DNA of 64,000 nucleotides, from positions 1,178,001 through 1,242,000 of the forward strand of contig JAESUZ010003395.1 in assembly GCA_017311185.1 (NCBI GenBank). The letters run 5' to 3'. Source of the DNA: Proteles cristata cristata (Eukaryota > Chordata > Mammalia > Carnivora > Hyaenidae). The translations under genes were made by a program, and so were the position numbers. Positions 48,040-60,489 of the stretch are shown here, one piece after another; the stretch's first letter is position 1, and each line of letters starts with the position of its first letter. The notes beneath the pieces were generated by a model. It had not been told where the DNA came from and ran no database searches. It saw only the letters and a program-made list of their open reading frames with translations.

Positions 48040-48410
48040 AGTTCTCTGCCCTGGCAGTTTAAAAATACTGATGCCTGGGGTGCCTGGGTGGCTCAGTCGG
48101 TTAAGGGTCTGACTCTGGATTTTGGCTCAGGGATATGATCTCATGCTTTGTGGGTTCGAGCCCCACATCAGGCTCTTTGCTCACAGCATGGAGCCTGCTA
48201 GGGATTCCTCTCTCCCTGCCCCTCCCTTGCACCCTTTTTCTCAAAAGATAAATAAATCAAAAAATAAAACAAAACAAAACTGATGCCTGGCCCCTACCTG
48301 CAGAGATTCTGAGGTAGTAAGTTTGGGTTGTGTTCTGGGCGTCAGCATTCTAAAATCAGCTCCGTGGTTCTAACGAGCAGCCGTAACCAAGAATCACGAT
48401 AGTCCCTATC
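48040..48410 (-). mobile_element. MER5-like hAT fragment, antisense, split by SINE
   Basis: 'gtttaaaaatactgatgcct' before and 'gcagagattctgaggtagta', 'gggcgtcagcattctaaaat' after the SINE follow the complement of the MER5A consensus. Confidence 0.65.
48077..48278 (+). mobile_element. CanSINE inserted in MER5-like element
   Basis: Sense copy of the subtype with 'gactctggattttggctcag' and 'gagcctgctagggattcctc', tail with AAAT/AAAAC repeats. Flanked by actgatgcctg before (48066-48076) and after (about 48279-48289). Confidence 0.95.
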
Positions 48411-48479
48411 ATCATCTGCAGGCTGACACACCATGGATATTGTGGGTTGCAGAGTTTATTGATAACAGAAATCATCTAC

Positions 48480-48605
48480 TTTCTTCTCCCAGGCAATTGA
48501 AGAGGTGAGCAAGCAGATCTGGCAGTATTGAGAGTAAAGACTCATATGCATATAATAGGAGTCAGAGTTGAATTTCAGGTCTCCTGACTCCAGAGCCACA
48601 GTCCT
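48480..48605 (-). repeat. MIR fragment, antisense
   Basis: 'agagttgaatttcaggtctc' and 'ctgactccagagccacagtc' match MIR head in complement. Confidence 0.6.
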
Positions 48606-48609
48606 TTCC

Positions 48610-48770
48610 TACTTAAAGTGGGATCCTTGGACCAGAAGTGGCACTTGGGAGCTTGTTAGAAATGCAGAATCTGGGTCCAACCCCTGACTGCCTGAATCAG
48701 AATCTGCTTTGTAAATAACTTCCCCAGCTGCTTGGTATTCACCCTTCCCTAGGTGAGGGCTTTGAGAAGC
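48610..48770 (+). mobile_element. MER5A-like hAT element, sense
   Basis: 'gtgggatccttggaccagaa', 'ttgggagcttgttagaaatg', 'gcagaatctgggtccaaccc' and 'ctgaatcagaatctgctttg' follow MER5A closely. Confidence 0.85.
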
Positions 48771-48984
48771 CTTCATCTTAACATCACTTAACTGCCATCT
48801 CTGAGAGCCTGGAGTATCATTTACCTCTGTAGCCTCAACATCTAGCACAACACCTGGAACTTAGAAGTTAACAGTTGCACTTTACATTCATTACTGCTAT
48901 AAAATATGTTAGGCATATACTTTTAAACATTGTATCACTTGAATGAATGAACTTGATTATATATTCGGTGTACTGTTTAATATT

Positions 48985-49170
48985 TCATGTTTATGAGCTT
49001 TTTTGAGTACCTGTTCTGTACTAGGCACTGTAACTATGAAGGTCAAGGAGATACTTTTCTTTTACCACCTAGGTGGGGGAAAGAGAGGGACATTAAGCAG
49101 ATGTGGTAATACTGCAGGGTAAGAGACACTTTGGAAATAATGTGGCATAAGAGCTCACAGTGTTTGTTCT
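48985..49170 (-). repeat. L2/MIR-related fragment, antisense
   Basis: 'ttttgagtacctgttctgta' and 'ctaggcactgtaactatgaa' are the complement of the L2/MIR 3' end; the remainder is diverged. Confidence 0.55.
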
Positions 49171-49416
49171 GAGAGCATAGTGAGAGAGCATCGGGTCTGG
49201 GTCTTTAAGGTAGTCTGGGATGGTCTTCAGGGTGTCATTGGGGTTTTAAGGGCAAGTGAAAGCAAAGCTGACTCCACACAGCAATCAGAAGTCAGCCAGG
49301 TGGTGGAAGTGTGCGACACAAGCAGCACTGTTCACAGAGCACTAGGAGAAGAGCTGTCTCCACAGAGGCTCCAAGAAGGGACACCTCTAGTCTGTGTCAA
49401 AATATAAGGCAAACCA

Positions 49417-49622
49417 GGTGTGCCTGGCTGGTTAAGTGGCTGATGTCCAAATCTTGATCTCAGCTCGGGTCATGATCTCACGGTGCATGGAATTGAGCCC
49501 TGCATCAGGCTCTGTGCTGACAGTGGGGAGCCTGCTTGGGATTCTCTCTCTCCCTCTCTCTTTCTGCCTCTTCCTCCACTCACTCTCTCTCTATCTTTCA
49601 AAATAAATAAACTTAAAAACTG
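49417..49622 (+). mobile_element. CanSINE, sense, diverged
   Basis: 'ggtgtgcctggctggttaag', 'ctcgggtcatgatctcacgg', 'gagcctgcttgggattctct', CT block and tail. Flanks ataaggcaaacca and taaaaggcaaacta suggest a target duplication. Confidence 0.92.
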
Positions 49623-50009
49623 TATATGTAAAAGGCAAACTACACTCCAGAATGGTGGTTCTTGACAATCCGGTGGATGGAAATGGAGTAGAGTACTAAG
49701 GATGACCAGAGTTGAGGTACAGGGAAGAGATGAGGGTTCCTTTATTTCTTATCTATTTGCCTTTAGATTTAAATGAAAACATTTAGAAAAGCAGGGGACA
49801 GTCCACACATTTTGCAAGTTGACAATATGGATTGCACATTAACTGAGGTATGAATTAGAGCCCAGAGGTTGGAGGTCTCTTTCGGTCTATAGCCTTTAGC
49901 AGGCTAACATTCAGAACTGATAATAAACAGACTGAAGTCCAATCCAGATGGAATCACCCAATTCCAGTACCTTCAAAGCAACCTCCCTTTGCAAATGAGA
50001 CTGCAGATT
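49623..50009. other. unassigned sequence
   Basis: Nothing recognised. Confidence 0.4.
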
Positions 50010-50540
50010 TAGACCCATGCTGTCCAATTAGCAACTACTAGCCACATGTGGTATTGAGTGCTTGGAATGTAGTTACTCCAAAATGAATTGTGCTGTAAGT
50101 GTAAAACACACATGAGATTTTTGAAGACTTACTATGAAACATTTAAACTATCTCATTAATATTTTATATTGATTATAAGGTTAAAATGCTAAAATTTGGT
50201 CGTATTGGGGGTCAAGGAATATATACATTAAAATTAATAACAGGGGCACCTGAGTGGATCTGTTGGTTGAGCATCTGACTTCAGCTCAGGTCATGATCTC
50301 ACGACTCATCAGTTCAAGCCGTGCATCGGGCTCTGTGCAGACAGCTCAGAGCCTGGATCCTGCTTCAGATTCTATGCCTCCCCCCCTCTCTCTCTGTTTC
50401 TCCCCTGCACACACACACACTCTGTCTCTGTCTCTTAAAATTAATTTCACCTGTTCTTCACTTTTTTAAATGTAGCTAGAAAATTAAAAATATGTATATG
50501 GGGCTTACATTATATTTCTGTGAACAGAACTGACCTAGAC
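50010..50540 (+). mobile_element. nonautonomous hAT-like DNA transposon, split by SINE
   Basis: 'catgctgtccaattagcaac', 'ctagccacatgtggtattga', 'tgtgctgtaagtgtaaaaca', then after the SINE 'atttcacctgttcttcactt' and 'gcttacattatatttctgtg' form one common mammalian DNA repeat. Family name not certain. Confidence 0.7.
50243..50436 (+). mobile_element. CanSINE inserted in the hAT-like element
   Basis: Sense copy starting ggggcacctgagtggatctg, with (CA)n in the CT block. Flanked by aaaattaataaca (about 50230-50242) and aaaattaatttca (about 50437-50449). Confidence 0.94.
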
Positions 50541-51500
50541 ACCTTCAACCTGAAAATACTACTAAATAACTGCTTTTCTCTTTGCGCACTCCTGGAATGC
50601 CACTCCCAGTTCCACCTGTGGCTCCACAAGCCTTGGGGGTGGTTTTAGCTTTAAAGTCATAGAGGCAGACCTTTCCAATGGTTGTGACACACTGGGGTGA
50701 CATCAAATGGGTAACAGGCAAAATTTTACCTTTGTTAAATATCTTAAACATTTTCATTTTAGTGTATCTTTTGAACATCGATGCAGTTATATTTGTTGCA
50801 TGGTTATGCAAGTTTATGACTTGTCCAACTCTTTCCCTCACAAGCCTGAATGAAATGCCATTGTCAAACACGCCTCCTCTAATCTGTGCTGTTTGACATA
50901 CACTAGGTAGGACAGAGCTTTAAGTTCTATTTTCTCTTCAGTGCAGACGTGAAAGTTCCAGTTAATGAGAGAGTTGTGTAGTGTTTGTGTTTCAGGAAGA
51001 AAAGGCTCCCTGAATCTGCCTTAAAGCTTTAGATATGCTGTACAGGGAATAAAGTGACATGCTCAAATTAACTGTGGCCAGACAGATCCACATGATATGA
51101 ATATAAATGTTTGAGTCTTGCTCAAATTAAGGTTTTGGGTATCAGGGAAAGCGCTTTCTCACTAGACACGTCAAAATCACTATATCTTACGCTTCTGCTG
51201 GGACGTATAGTACAGGATTTGCATTGAACTCAACTATGAGAGCTGACTTAATATACTTATAATACTTATAAGGGGGAACTTCTTCAGTGGTCTAACATTT
51301 TCAGACCATGTTTCTTCTTGGGCTTTAAGGAACTTCAAAAATCTTTCCACTTTATATCCAATTATGTGGTTAATTAGAAAGGGTAGGAGGTTAAAATGTT
51401 AGTTTTGGAGTCAGCAGACACGTTCCTGAACCCTACCATCTGGTGATCAGAAGCGTATCAGTGTGCCAAAAACCCCAAAACAAAACAAACAAGCAACAAA
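50541..51500. other. unassigned sequence
   Basis: Contains a 108-codon - frame at 50545-50871 with a Lys-rich basic product and a Gly-rich end but no recognised family; could be pseudogene or chance. No repeat named. Confidence 0.3.
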
Positions 51501-51507
51501 ACAACCT

Positions 51508-52680
51508 TATGAAGGACTAATTTCTTGAATTGCTATTTCTCCAAAAACCATTTCTTTGAAAGTCAATTCACCAAAATCCAATTCCCCTATCAAATAGTTC
51601 ATGAATAGCCAATTGGCCAAAACACAGATATATCAACTCTTTCCTTCAGTGGTACTTCTCTTAGGTTTACAACAGATCCCGTTGAGTAAGGCCACCATAG
51701 CAGCTTGAGAGGCCATTTCAAAGTTTTAGATTAGTTTTGAGCTCTTAATTTTTATTTTTTGCTGCAGCTATTTTATATTAGTTGCTAAGCTCTAAAACTC
51801 AGCATACTCCGGGTTTTCTTCACATACTGGTCCCTGACTTTAGGGAATTACAGTTCATTTATTTCCCACCATGGTGTTATCCTTGTCCTAAATTCAAGGA
51901 CTTTTATAAATCATAAAAATAAGATGAGCTTCTGTCACCCAACTCATTTAATTGGGCCCGTTGCTTTTTGTCCTTTTTTGATTCAGAGATTTGCTAACTG
52001 GATAAAGTAAATGGATTACTTGCAATGTATTTTAAACATTTTTAAAGTTGCTTGAGATGTGAAACAAACAGGAAAGGACATTTGGCTGGTCTGGACTGAC
52101 AAATGAGCTGCCGGACTGTGGGGTATAAATGGCTGTGGCAAACTAAAAAACTGGAACTAAAACTAAGACTAAACAAAAAGAAATCTTGGAAATACCGTTA
52201 CAGGCTGTTGAACCATTCCACGCAGCCCAGTTTGCTAGAAATTTCAGAAAATGCAGAAAGTTTATGACTTCTGTCTCTTTGTTACGTTGACTTGGTTCTA
52301 GTTAGCATGAAGTTTCAAGATAAAAGCAGATACCATTATAAGCAGTAGAAAGAAAGTACGAATGCCCAGAAGGGACTTTATAATGACCTTGTAAATCAGA
52401 GCTCATAGTTGATCTATATTAATCACAATACGAATTTAAGTTCCTAAAACATGTTGCCACAAAGACAACGTAAAAACATTTAGTTGACTAAGATGTTAAA
52501 ATCTTCGAAAGCTTTAGCTACTATGGAAAATATGAATTGCTGTAAAAATAATAGTTTAAAGCAATAAGTTCTTGGTAAATTCAGCAGATTGGCCATTTTT
52601 CAAATTCATCATTAGATAAATGGGCCATTTCGGTGAATGGTTTTTCAGTAAATCACCTGAAAGGTATATTATTTGGGGCA
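51508..52680. mobile_element. candidate DNA transposon with imperfect inverted ends
   Basis: The left end (about 51525-51625: 'ccaaaaaccatttctttgaa', 'caattcaccaaaatccaatt', 'catgaatagccaattggcca') is similar, in reverse complement, to the right end (about 52575-52665: 'cagattggccatttttcaaa', 'gggccatttcggtgaatggt'). Arms are imperfect. No transposase frame lies between. See findings. Confidence 0.35.
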
Positions 52681-52695
52681 AGTTAGTCAGCTGTT

Positions 52696-52922
52696 AATAT
52701 TATTTTTTTAATGTTTCTTTTATTTTAGAGAGAGAGAGAGAGAATACAATCAGGGGAGAGGCAGAGAGAAAGAGGAAGACACAGAATCTGAAACAGGCCC
52801 CAGGCTCTGAGCTGTCAGCATAGAGCCCAATATGGGACTTGAACTCAACATCCCACACTTGTGAGATCATGACCTGAGCTGAAGCCAGATGCTTAACCGA
52901 CTGTGAGTCACCTGGATGCCCC
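52696..52922 (-). mobile_element. CanSINE
   Basis: Antisense: GA block, 'gaaacaggccccaggctctg', 'agctgtcagcatagagccca', head ending gagtcacctggatgcccc. Flanks agtcagctg and agtcaactg suggest a target duplication. Confidence 0.93.
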
Positions 52923-53045
52923 AGTCAACTGGTCTAAGCTCACTTGCTTTACTTTGTGAATGGGGATGATAAAGATGAGTGTCTCTTAGAGGGTTTGCCA
53001 GGATGAAATGAGGTAACGTATACAGCACCTTACATTTAGCTCAAT
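52923..53045 (+). repeat. MIR fragment, sense
   Basis: 'gtgaatggggatgataaaga' and 'gtttgccaggatgaaatgag' followed by 'gtatacagcaccttacattt' match MIR's 3' half. Confidence 0.75.
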
Positions 53046-53169
53046 CAGATTTCTTTCCTTTTTCTTAGAATGAAGATCTGCCTTTGGCTGGGCGACTAGC
53101 TAGTGGTCTGCCAGATCTGGGCAGTTTTCTGGGCCTTAGTTTTCTCAAACTTAAAGTGAAGTGATTTGA

Positions 53170-53380
53170 CGACTGCCTGGGTGAATCAGTTAGTTGAGCA
53201 TTTGACTCTTGATTTTGGCTCAGGTTGTGATCTTGCAGTTCATGAGTTCAAGCCCCACATCAGGATCTCTTGTGTCAGCATGGAGCCTGCTTTGGATCCT
53301 CTGTCCCTCCTTCTCTCTGCCCCTACCCTACTTGTGTACTCTCTCCCCCCTCTCAAAAATAAATAAACATTAAAAAAAAT
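53170..53380 (+). mobile_element. CanSINE, sense, 17-bp target duplication
   Basis: 'gactgcctgggtgaatcagt', 'ttgattttggctcaggttgt', CT block, 'aataaataaacattaaaaaa'. Flanked by aaagtgaagtgatttga (53153-53169) and aaagtgaagcgatttga (53381-53397). Confidence 0.96.
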
Positions 53381-53397
53381 AAAGTGAAGCGATTTGA

Positions 53398-56206
53398 CTT
53401 ATGTCTAAGATCTCCTTCCATTCAAAGAATTCCATGGTGTTAAAAACAAAAACAAACTCTGGACTACTGAATGAACCTACTTAATTCCAAAACTTTGGAG
53501 TCTGGATTCCACATAAAGACAGAATTCTGTAATTGAGGGAACTGGGTCACTGGTGCCAATTATGAAGAGCCTGAGTTGTTTCCTAGGACCCTGGATATTT
53601 TGTGGTACCAGGAGTCCCAAGGTGATATGTTTTTCAACAACACAGGAAAAACAAGTTTGGTCCTGCGTAAACCATGGACTGGGGAGCGATGAAGGGAGAG
53701 AGTGCCCTGACTACATACATACCTCTGGGTGGATTTTGGCTTCATGCAGATGTCCACACACAGTTTCGTTTCAGCGAGCCCCTCCTCACTGATGTATCTA
53801 GGGTATGTGGGCTGTGCTACGGTTGCCTAAAGGTGGACTGGGCACTGAGTGGCATGTACACCAAGTGTGCCTCCCCTGTTGATTTCTGTTCCTATCCACT
53901 CTACCCTGGGCCTTTTGTTATTATCGGTATTGTGCATTTGCTATCCTCAAGTAGTATTCTATCAAAAGAAGATAAGCATATGCTTGACTGTATTACAGCA
54001 TCTGAACATTTCTGTGCAAAGCAAGTCTTTATTCTGGCTATAGCACACCACACTTGTGAATTCAAATTAGTTAGAATAATAAATAAAAACTTTTTTAGAG
54101 CAGACCAACAAGCTTCTGTTGAAAATAGCTATGCCTAATTTAAAATGCTATAGAAAAACTCAACTCTTTCTTCTTGATGTTTTATAATGTTAGAGGTTTT
54201 CCCCAAACATAGCAAAGTTTACAAATCCACTGATTGTGCATCCAGTCAATATTCCATCCATAGACCAACTGCATTTCCCTACATGATTTTAAGTCTATCT
54301 TCAGGACTTCTAAACAAAGTAAAAAGCACACACTTTCTTTACACTGCCATCCATAAAATGCGGCACAAATCTTACTACGTTTACTCAGGGGAAAAAGAAA
54401 GAGACATCTCCATGCTCTAGGAACCATTGACAGAACATACTGCAATCTTTTCATTAAGTTCACACAAAATGAGGATTTAACGCATGGGCAAAACAGCCCA
54501 TCCCTAGAGGTTCCATTGCCCATAATCCCACCTTGAAAATAGCTCCATATTAATTGTCGCAGCCAAGTGGACGCGGAGTCTTACTGCTCGACACTCCCAC
54601 TTCACAGATAACTAACTGCAATGCTGGAAACCTTTGTTTTTCATTTTCTAACACATCCTCATTCAAGCAAATATTTTATATGTTCCTTTAAACCCAGAAA
54701 ATCCATATGGATCAAGCTAAACATGAATGTCTTTGCTGTATTTTGATTTTAGCTGTAGGACTTTTAGAATATTTATAAGGATCTATAGTTGTAAGTATAT
54801 ACACACACACACATAAATATATATATGTATGTACTCTGCTTTAAAATCTGACATCTGAAAATTCATATTTCATAAACTGATAAATTGCAAATCGGTCATC
54901 CACATTACTAAGGAACCAGCTGAAGCCTCCTTTAAGTAACCATATCCCTAGTTAATTTAAAATATGATTCAATTTATAAGTATTTTATTTTCATTTCACT
55001 CCTGGGATGCATTTATTGTTTAAAGTGAGGTGCACCTGGATGAAATGAACATTTATAAATTCTGGCTTACCTTTCCCATTTCTGTGCCTCAGATTGTTAA
55101 CTGTTGTAAGTCTTACTTCATATAAAATTATGTAGTTCAAGCCTTTTAATGAACCCAGAACAAGCGATTTCTCTAAATAACCAACGGGTCATATATGATG
55201 CTTATTTCCTTAAAACAAAGAAAACAGAATTGCCTATATAGTCAATCCCTCACTACCCACAATTCCACCTGACACATAAGAAGAGCTCAGTTGTTTTCAG
55301 GGTACTGTACGCAGTTTGCGACTCTGGCATGATAAAAAAAATCTTGGCACATAAACAGCCAGTAGGAGTAACATGCCAGTTTTGAATTGTTCACTGTTTT
55401 TATTATAGGTTCTAGGTTTCAGATGAACAGGAGTCTCCTATTGCTTTTATAGCAGGATATTAAATTGCAGCCTCTGGCAGGCAACACCTGCCCTCTTCCA
55501 GGCATGCTCTAGCCAGTCATTGGCCATGTGATACTCTAATGTAATGTATATTTTGTGTTTTGCTCTACATGGGGATTTAAACATTTGGGAACACAATCTC
55601 TCCCTGAAGGTATGCAACCCGTGGTGTCAGGTCTTGATAAAGGCTTCAACACAACTAAAATTTAGTGCGTATGGTGCAGGGTGTTTTGAGTGGTGAAACG
55701 AAACAAAATCTTATGAGCATCTTAGACAAATGTGTATAATATCTCATTCCCTTTGGATGGAATTACTTGAAATCTCTTTCACCCTGACAGTCTATTATAC
55801 TGACCACACAGCATGATGTGTTTAACATTACCTATTATATATTATCATACCCTGTCTGTGCTCTATAAGGGGATGAGTATATTTTCCCTAAACTTGAAAT
55901 TAGCGGTATATGAAATAATTAATAAGTGGTGGATATACTACCCAGCTTTATGATTTATCTATAGCTATTCAGTCAGATGCTTAAAAAGACTGGAACAAGT
56001 AAAGCCTTTTTAAATTTCAATCCAGAAAAATGTTTGTTATTAAAATAAAAGGCACAACTCAAGAACTAAAAGACACAACACTAACATCTTTAACTGTGGT
56101 ATTGTCAGTATCTGAAATTCATTTTTACAGCATTTCTCTGAAGGTTCATCTTCCAGAGTTGCCCAGTTGAGTTTACAACTCATTACTCGGTTAGAAATGG
56201 CAATTA
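53398..56206. other. unassigned AT-rich sequence
   Basis: 2.8 kb without recognised repeats. A 154-codon + frame at 53674-54138 and a 113-codon - frame at 54182-54523 have no domain. A CA/TA microsatellite lies at about 54800-54830. Confidence 0.35.
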
Positions 56207-56424
56207 GGGGCACCTGGGTGGCTCAGTCGGTTGAGTGTCCGACTTCGGCTCAGGTCATGATCTTATGGTTCATGGGTTTGAGCCCCACATGGTATTCTGT
56301 ACTGACCACTTGGAGCCTGGAGCCTGCTTCAGATTTTATGTCTCCCTCTCTCTCTGCCCCTCCCCTGCTCATGTTCTGTTTCTCTGTCTCTCAAAAATGA
56401 GTAAATGTTAAAAATTTTTTTTAA
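56207..56424 (+). mobile_element. CanSINE, sense, perfect 14-bp target duplication
   Basis: ggggcacctgggtggctcag ... 'gtccgacttcggctcaggtc' ... CT block ... A/T tail. Flanked by identical agaaatggcaatta at 56193-56206 and 56425-56438. Confidence 0.97.
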
Positions 56425-56438
56425 AGAAATGGCAATTA

Positions 56439-57464
56439 AATCTGTTAGTATACAACTGTGGAACTAGAGATGGCTTCTTGAAATGTGATATATTTGACCT
56501 TTACTTCATTTATTTATTAAATCACAAAACACAGTATCACAGGTTTAGGAGAGATCTTAAAGCTCTCCATCCATCCCAGTCTCTCATCTGATACTTTAAT
56601 CATCTCTAGAACATTCTTGCCAAACTGATATTCATAGGTGCACATCAACTGTGATGAGACACCCAAAGATTGGTTTCCTATACAACATGGCCAACAATGC
56701 CCTCCCACCCTCACAGTCCTCAGAAGGGGATTGCAGCATTTTCGAAACCGGGGAATAGGTCACTGCAGGGTCTCTTATTGACTAACTGAGTTTTAAATTT
56801 TAAACACTTGATGTGTGTGCCTTTAGCAATTGGGCTTTTGTTTCTGACTTCTTCAGAGTCTACTGCAAATAAGGTTCAGATACCACAAGCCAATAACTGA
56901 AATGTGAAATGACCTGAAGGGCAGGGGCATGCTGAAACAGGTTCCCAACTGCAATTATGGTTTGGTAGTTAAGGGACAGTCCAAATTAAGTGAGATCCTT
57001 CTGGTAGCTTAAAATGAGTTTCAGTGGGAGTATTTACACCACAGAAATTGGCAAGTGGTTTAAACTGTCCTCATAAGGAGATATGGATAACTGTGGATGA
57101 AAGAAGACAACAGGTATAATGCACTCCAGCTATGCTCCTTCAAAGAGACCAAATATGTTAAGTAATTCTGGCTTTTTAAAATAAGTATTATGGTAATGTA
57201 GGTAACTATGGAAAAATGAAATTAGTACCTAATGCTAATGACTATAATGAAAGCATCCTTTCTCTCGAAATGACTTGTTCTTTTTGAGATAGGTTTTGAA
57301 AACTTGAAAATTTATTTAGGTAACTTACAGAAAACCACTATTCTGTGCAAATCTAGTATATGATGGAATCCTTGCATGGTTTTCAGTAACTGATCCATGA
57401 ACTGAAATCTTTGAAATGACTTGTGGAAGCGTTATACAAAGTAATGACAACCATTTTTTTTTTT
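56439..57464. other. unassigned AT-rich sequence
   Basis: Nothing recognised. Confidence 0.4.
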
Positions 57465-57780
57465 AAATCTGTGATTACATATGGATGTGATAATCTGTAG
57501 CAGCACTATCAGATAAATAATACATATTTAAAAAATTTCTGTAATTACATGTTTACCCGATAGGCCAGAACGACTCTGTCCCAAGGAGCTGTTACAGACT
57601 GAGTAAATAATACATGTTTTAAAGTCCATAATTACATATGTAAACGATAGACTATCGAGTAAATAATGCACATTTTAAAAAGTCCATAATTACATATTTA
57701 CATGATAGTCTGTAAATTCTGTAATTACTTATTTACACAATAGACCATAACAGCTGTTACAGTCTATTATGTTAACTCTC
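57465..57780. repeat. AT-rich minisatellite, period about 55 bp
   Basis: Four to five degenerate units. The two clearest run 57602-57657 and 57658-57711, each starting gtaaataat and containing 'aagtccataattacatat'. A longer unit before and a shorter one after share 'taattac...tttac..gatag' and the word agctgttacag(a/t)ct (57587-57600 and 57751-57764). Confidence 0.8.
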
Positions 57781-58599
57781 ATAGAATTATATTATGGATT
57801 TTTAAAAACACTATAAAGAACCTAAGGAATGGAATGATAGAAATGAAATAAAATAGAAACTCACACTTCTTATAGTTCTCTCAAAAGAAAACTGTTTCAA
57901 GTTCAAGTAAAAGTCATGACTGATAACTTTATTGGTAACTACAGACTTAAAATTTTTTTTTTGCCAAAATATAAATTAGGCATCACAGGTCAAGGGATAA
58001 CTAGATAGTGTGAAATTAGGCCAACATTTTCCATTATTTCCATGGATAGAACTTATTCCTGGGAGCATAAGTAAAGCACTGCATGTAACTTTTATATTAT
58101 TTAGGCTTCTTCTAAAATTACAGTGAAACACAATCATTAGATTTGTATTTATGGTCATTCTTTAACTATAGAATATGCTTTGGTTTGCACATACTAATAT
58201 GATATTTGGGATTGTGTACATAGGTTATACATGTTTGTATATTTTCAATTGCTTTCTTATCTTTTAAAAGTCCTCATTGGTTAAGGACTCATATAGTGTA
58301 TTTTATCTCTCAACTTCTGAATTTATTCTTAAGTACAAGATCAATGCAACTAAATGAGACTTCTATCCGTAATTACTACTAAACAGCAAGGCTAAATCAA
58401 TGAAGTGAGAAGCTGTCATTTAGTGATGTTGGACCATATACTGTTGGTAATAAAACACAGTATTGGAGAAACCTTTGATCCTATTTGTTAGGTATTATTC
58501 TGTAAGATATTTGACATCTTGAAATAAGTAAGTGCTTGATTTTTAGAGAGCTGTGGTACAAAAATAAATCTTCACATTTATTTTCACTTCATATTTGAG
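57781..58599. other. unassigned AT-rich sequence
   Basis: Nothing recognised apart from short frames. Confidence 0.4.
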
Positions 58600-58885
58600 A
58601 TCCTGACATTTCTCAACAACATCCACCAGTGAGGTTATTTAAACCAATGGCTTTCAAATTTCTTTGAATGCAACTCTTGGTAAGAAAGAATTTACATTAG
58701 GACCTAGTACATACATACATACAAAACTTTCACAAAGCCACACATACCCTTAAAAAAATAACACACTCTGATGTGATCTACTGTACTGTTTTCTATTTTG
58801 TCATGTAAAAATGTTGATTTCGACTCACCAAATTGATTTCGGAGCCACAAATGGGTCACGACCTGCAATGTGAAAAACAAGGATT
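58600..58885 (+). mobile_element. MER-type DNA transposon-like repeat
   Basis: 'caatggctttcaaatttctt', 'ggacctagtacatacataca' and 'aatgggtcacgacctgcaat' followed by 'gtgaaaaaca' have the layout of a common nonautonomous DNA repeat with a (CATA)n centre. Family uncertain. Confidence 0.5.
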
Positions 58886-59028
58886 CAGACAGTGCTTTTT
58901 ATTGCTAGGGTATGCAGGGCTTTCCTACTTTATAATAGGTAGATAAAATCTGGTTACAGGAATGGAAGCATTCTACTGGTGGATTATAGTTAGTCTCTAT
59001 TATTAAAGTTGACTCATTATGTATGAGT

Positions 59029-59119
59029 GTAGAAATATATAATAAAGATATAATAAATAAATGTAGAAATATGTAATAAAGATATAATAAATAAATGTAG
59101 AAATATATAATAAAGATAT
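59029..59119 (+). repeat. 34-bp tandem repeat, about 2.7 copies
   Basis: Units start gtagaaatat at 59029, 59063 and 59097, each containing 'aataaagatataataaataa'. Only one base differs between the first two units, so the expansion is recent. Confidence 0.92.
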
Positions 59120-60489
59120 AAAGTTTTATCTATGTCTCTAGTGTTAAAGATCTTGAAATGAAGCATCCTAGAGTACATTATTCAAAAGTTTTGGTTATTA
59201 CTGAAACTACAGAAATTATTTAATGGGAGCTCTGCGGAGAGATACAACAGATTTCTCACTCCTGCCTGAGAAGGGCTTCGTGTTGTTGGCAGCGTTGATG
59301 GTCCCAGTGAAGATTTGGAAGCAGAAAAGGAAATACTACTGCAAATGTGATAAAGGATCAGAGAGATTTTTCATCTTCTTTTTATGCTAAGAAAGTCCTT
59401 GAATAATGAAATTTCATAGGGTATTGAAATGTATCAGAATTCTAATTAGTGAAGCAACTTGAAATTGGGATCCCAAATGAAAAAGTCACTATTATTAATT
59501 TGTAAATAAGGTATTTAGAAAATTGTTATTATTTTATTCTCCTTTTCATTTTATGTCAATGTTCACCAAATTACAGTTTGGTCACTAGATACAAATATCT
59601 CAAATTTTTTATACTGTCTACTAGTCTCTATCTTGTTGAGACTTTACATTAGAGAGGAAATGAGAATGAAGGAAGTTTGTGTAATTACTCCTTAATGATC
59701 TTTCTAATTTTCATGATTTTGGGTAAGTTCAATGGGTAAAGACCTTTATGCCGCAAATATGTATTTGTGAATTCAGTAATCATCTCAAATATGCATCGTG
59801 TCAGATTGTTTAGAACAATTCTCTGTGCCTTATTGCTTTTGCTCCTGCATTCCTTAGAGTACAGCCTTCCATCCACCCTGTCTCTCAAGCGAGAGGGCTG
59901 ACAGTTCTCCTTAGCCTCTCTCCTTCCCTCTTGCTATATGGAAGTTTTGGAAATTTGTGATTTAATAGCAAACGATTTCATCACTTGGCTGTTGTAAACA
60001 GTACCAAACATGTATGTGTTGGAGATGTTATTTATTTTATATCCATGTTTTTATTATAATGGAGTTTAAAGACAGAGATAGATTTCTTCCCTGCAGTCTT
60101 AACTAGAATAAGGGTTAGCATTATAGGATGTCATTTGACTAGCTCTTATAATAGTAAACATTTCCATGACAAACCTACTATGAACCTGAATTCTCTAGAA
60201 ATTTCTTTCTCCCTTGGCTACTATTTTACCTCAAGGAGAAAGCAGAGAAAATGGAGAAGCACTAGATTACTTCTAGAAACTTGTAAGCAATTAAATAAAT
60301 CTCCTATATATGAGGGCATCTTTCTCTTTACATTATTCTGCCATCAATTATGCAGCATGTATGTTTTTCCCCTTCTTATTCAGAGTTGATGCTCTTGGTG
60401 GTGCTATTGTCCATTCATAAATATGCCCTGAAATACAGGGTGTGTGCCAGAGATATTGCTAAGCTAGATTCTTTGTCCAGTAGTCATTT
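59120..60489. other. unassigned sequence
   Basis: No gene or named repeat recognised; several short frames. Confidence 0.4.

Noticed and set aside
53674..54138. 154-codon + strand open frame
   Set aside because: No domain, no splice or promoter context, overlapped by other frames on both strands; kept only as part of an unassigned interval.
57465..57780. CRISPR-like array
   Set aside because: Repeats are degenerate, spacers are not distinct, and the genome is mammalian; it is a minisatellite.
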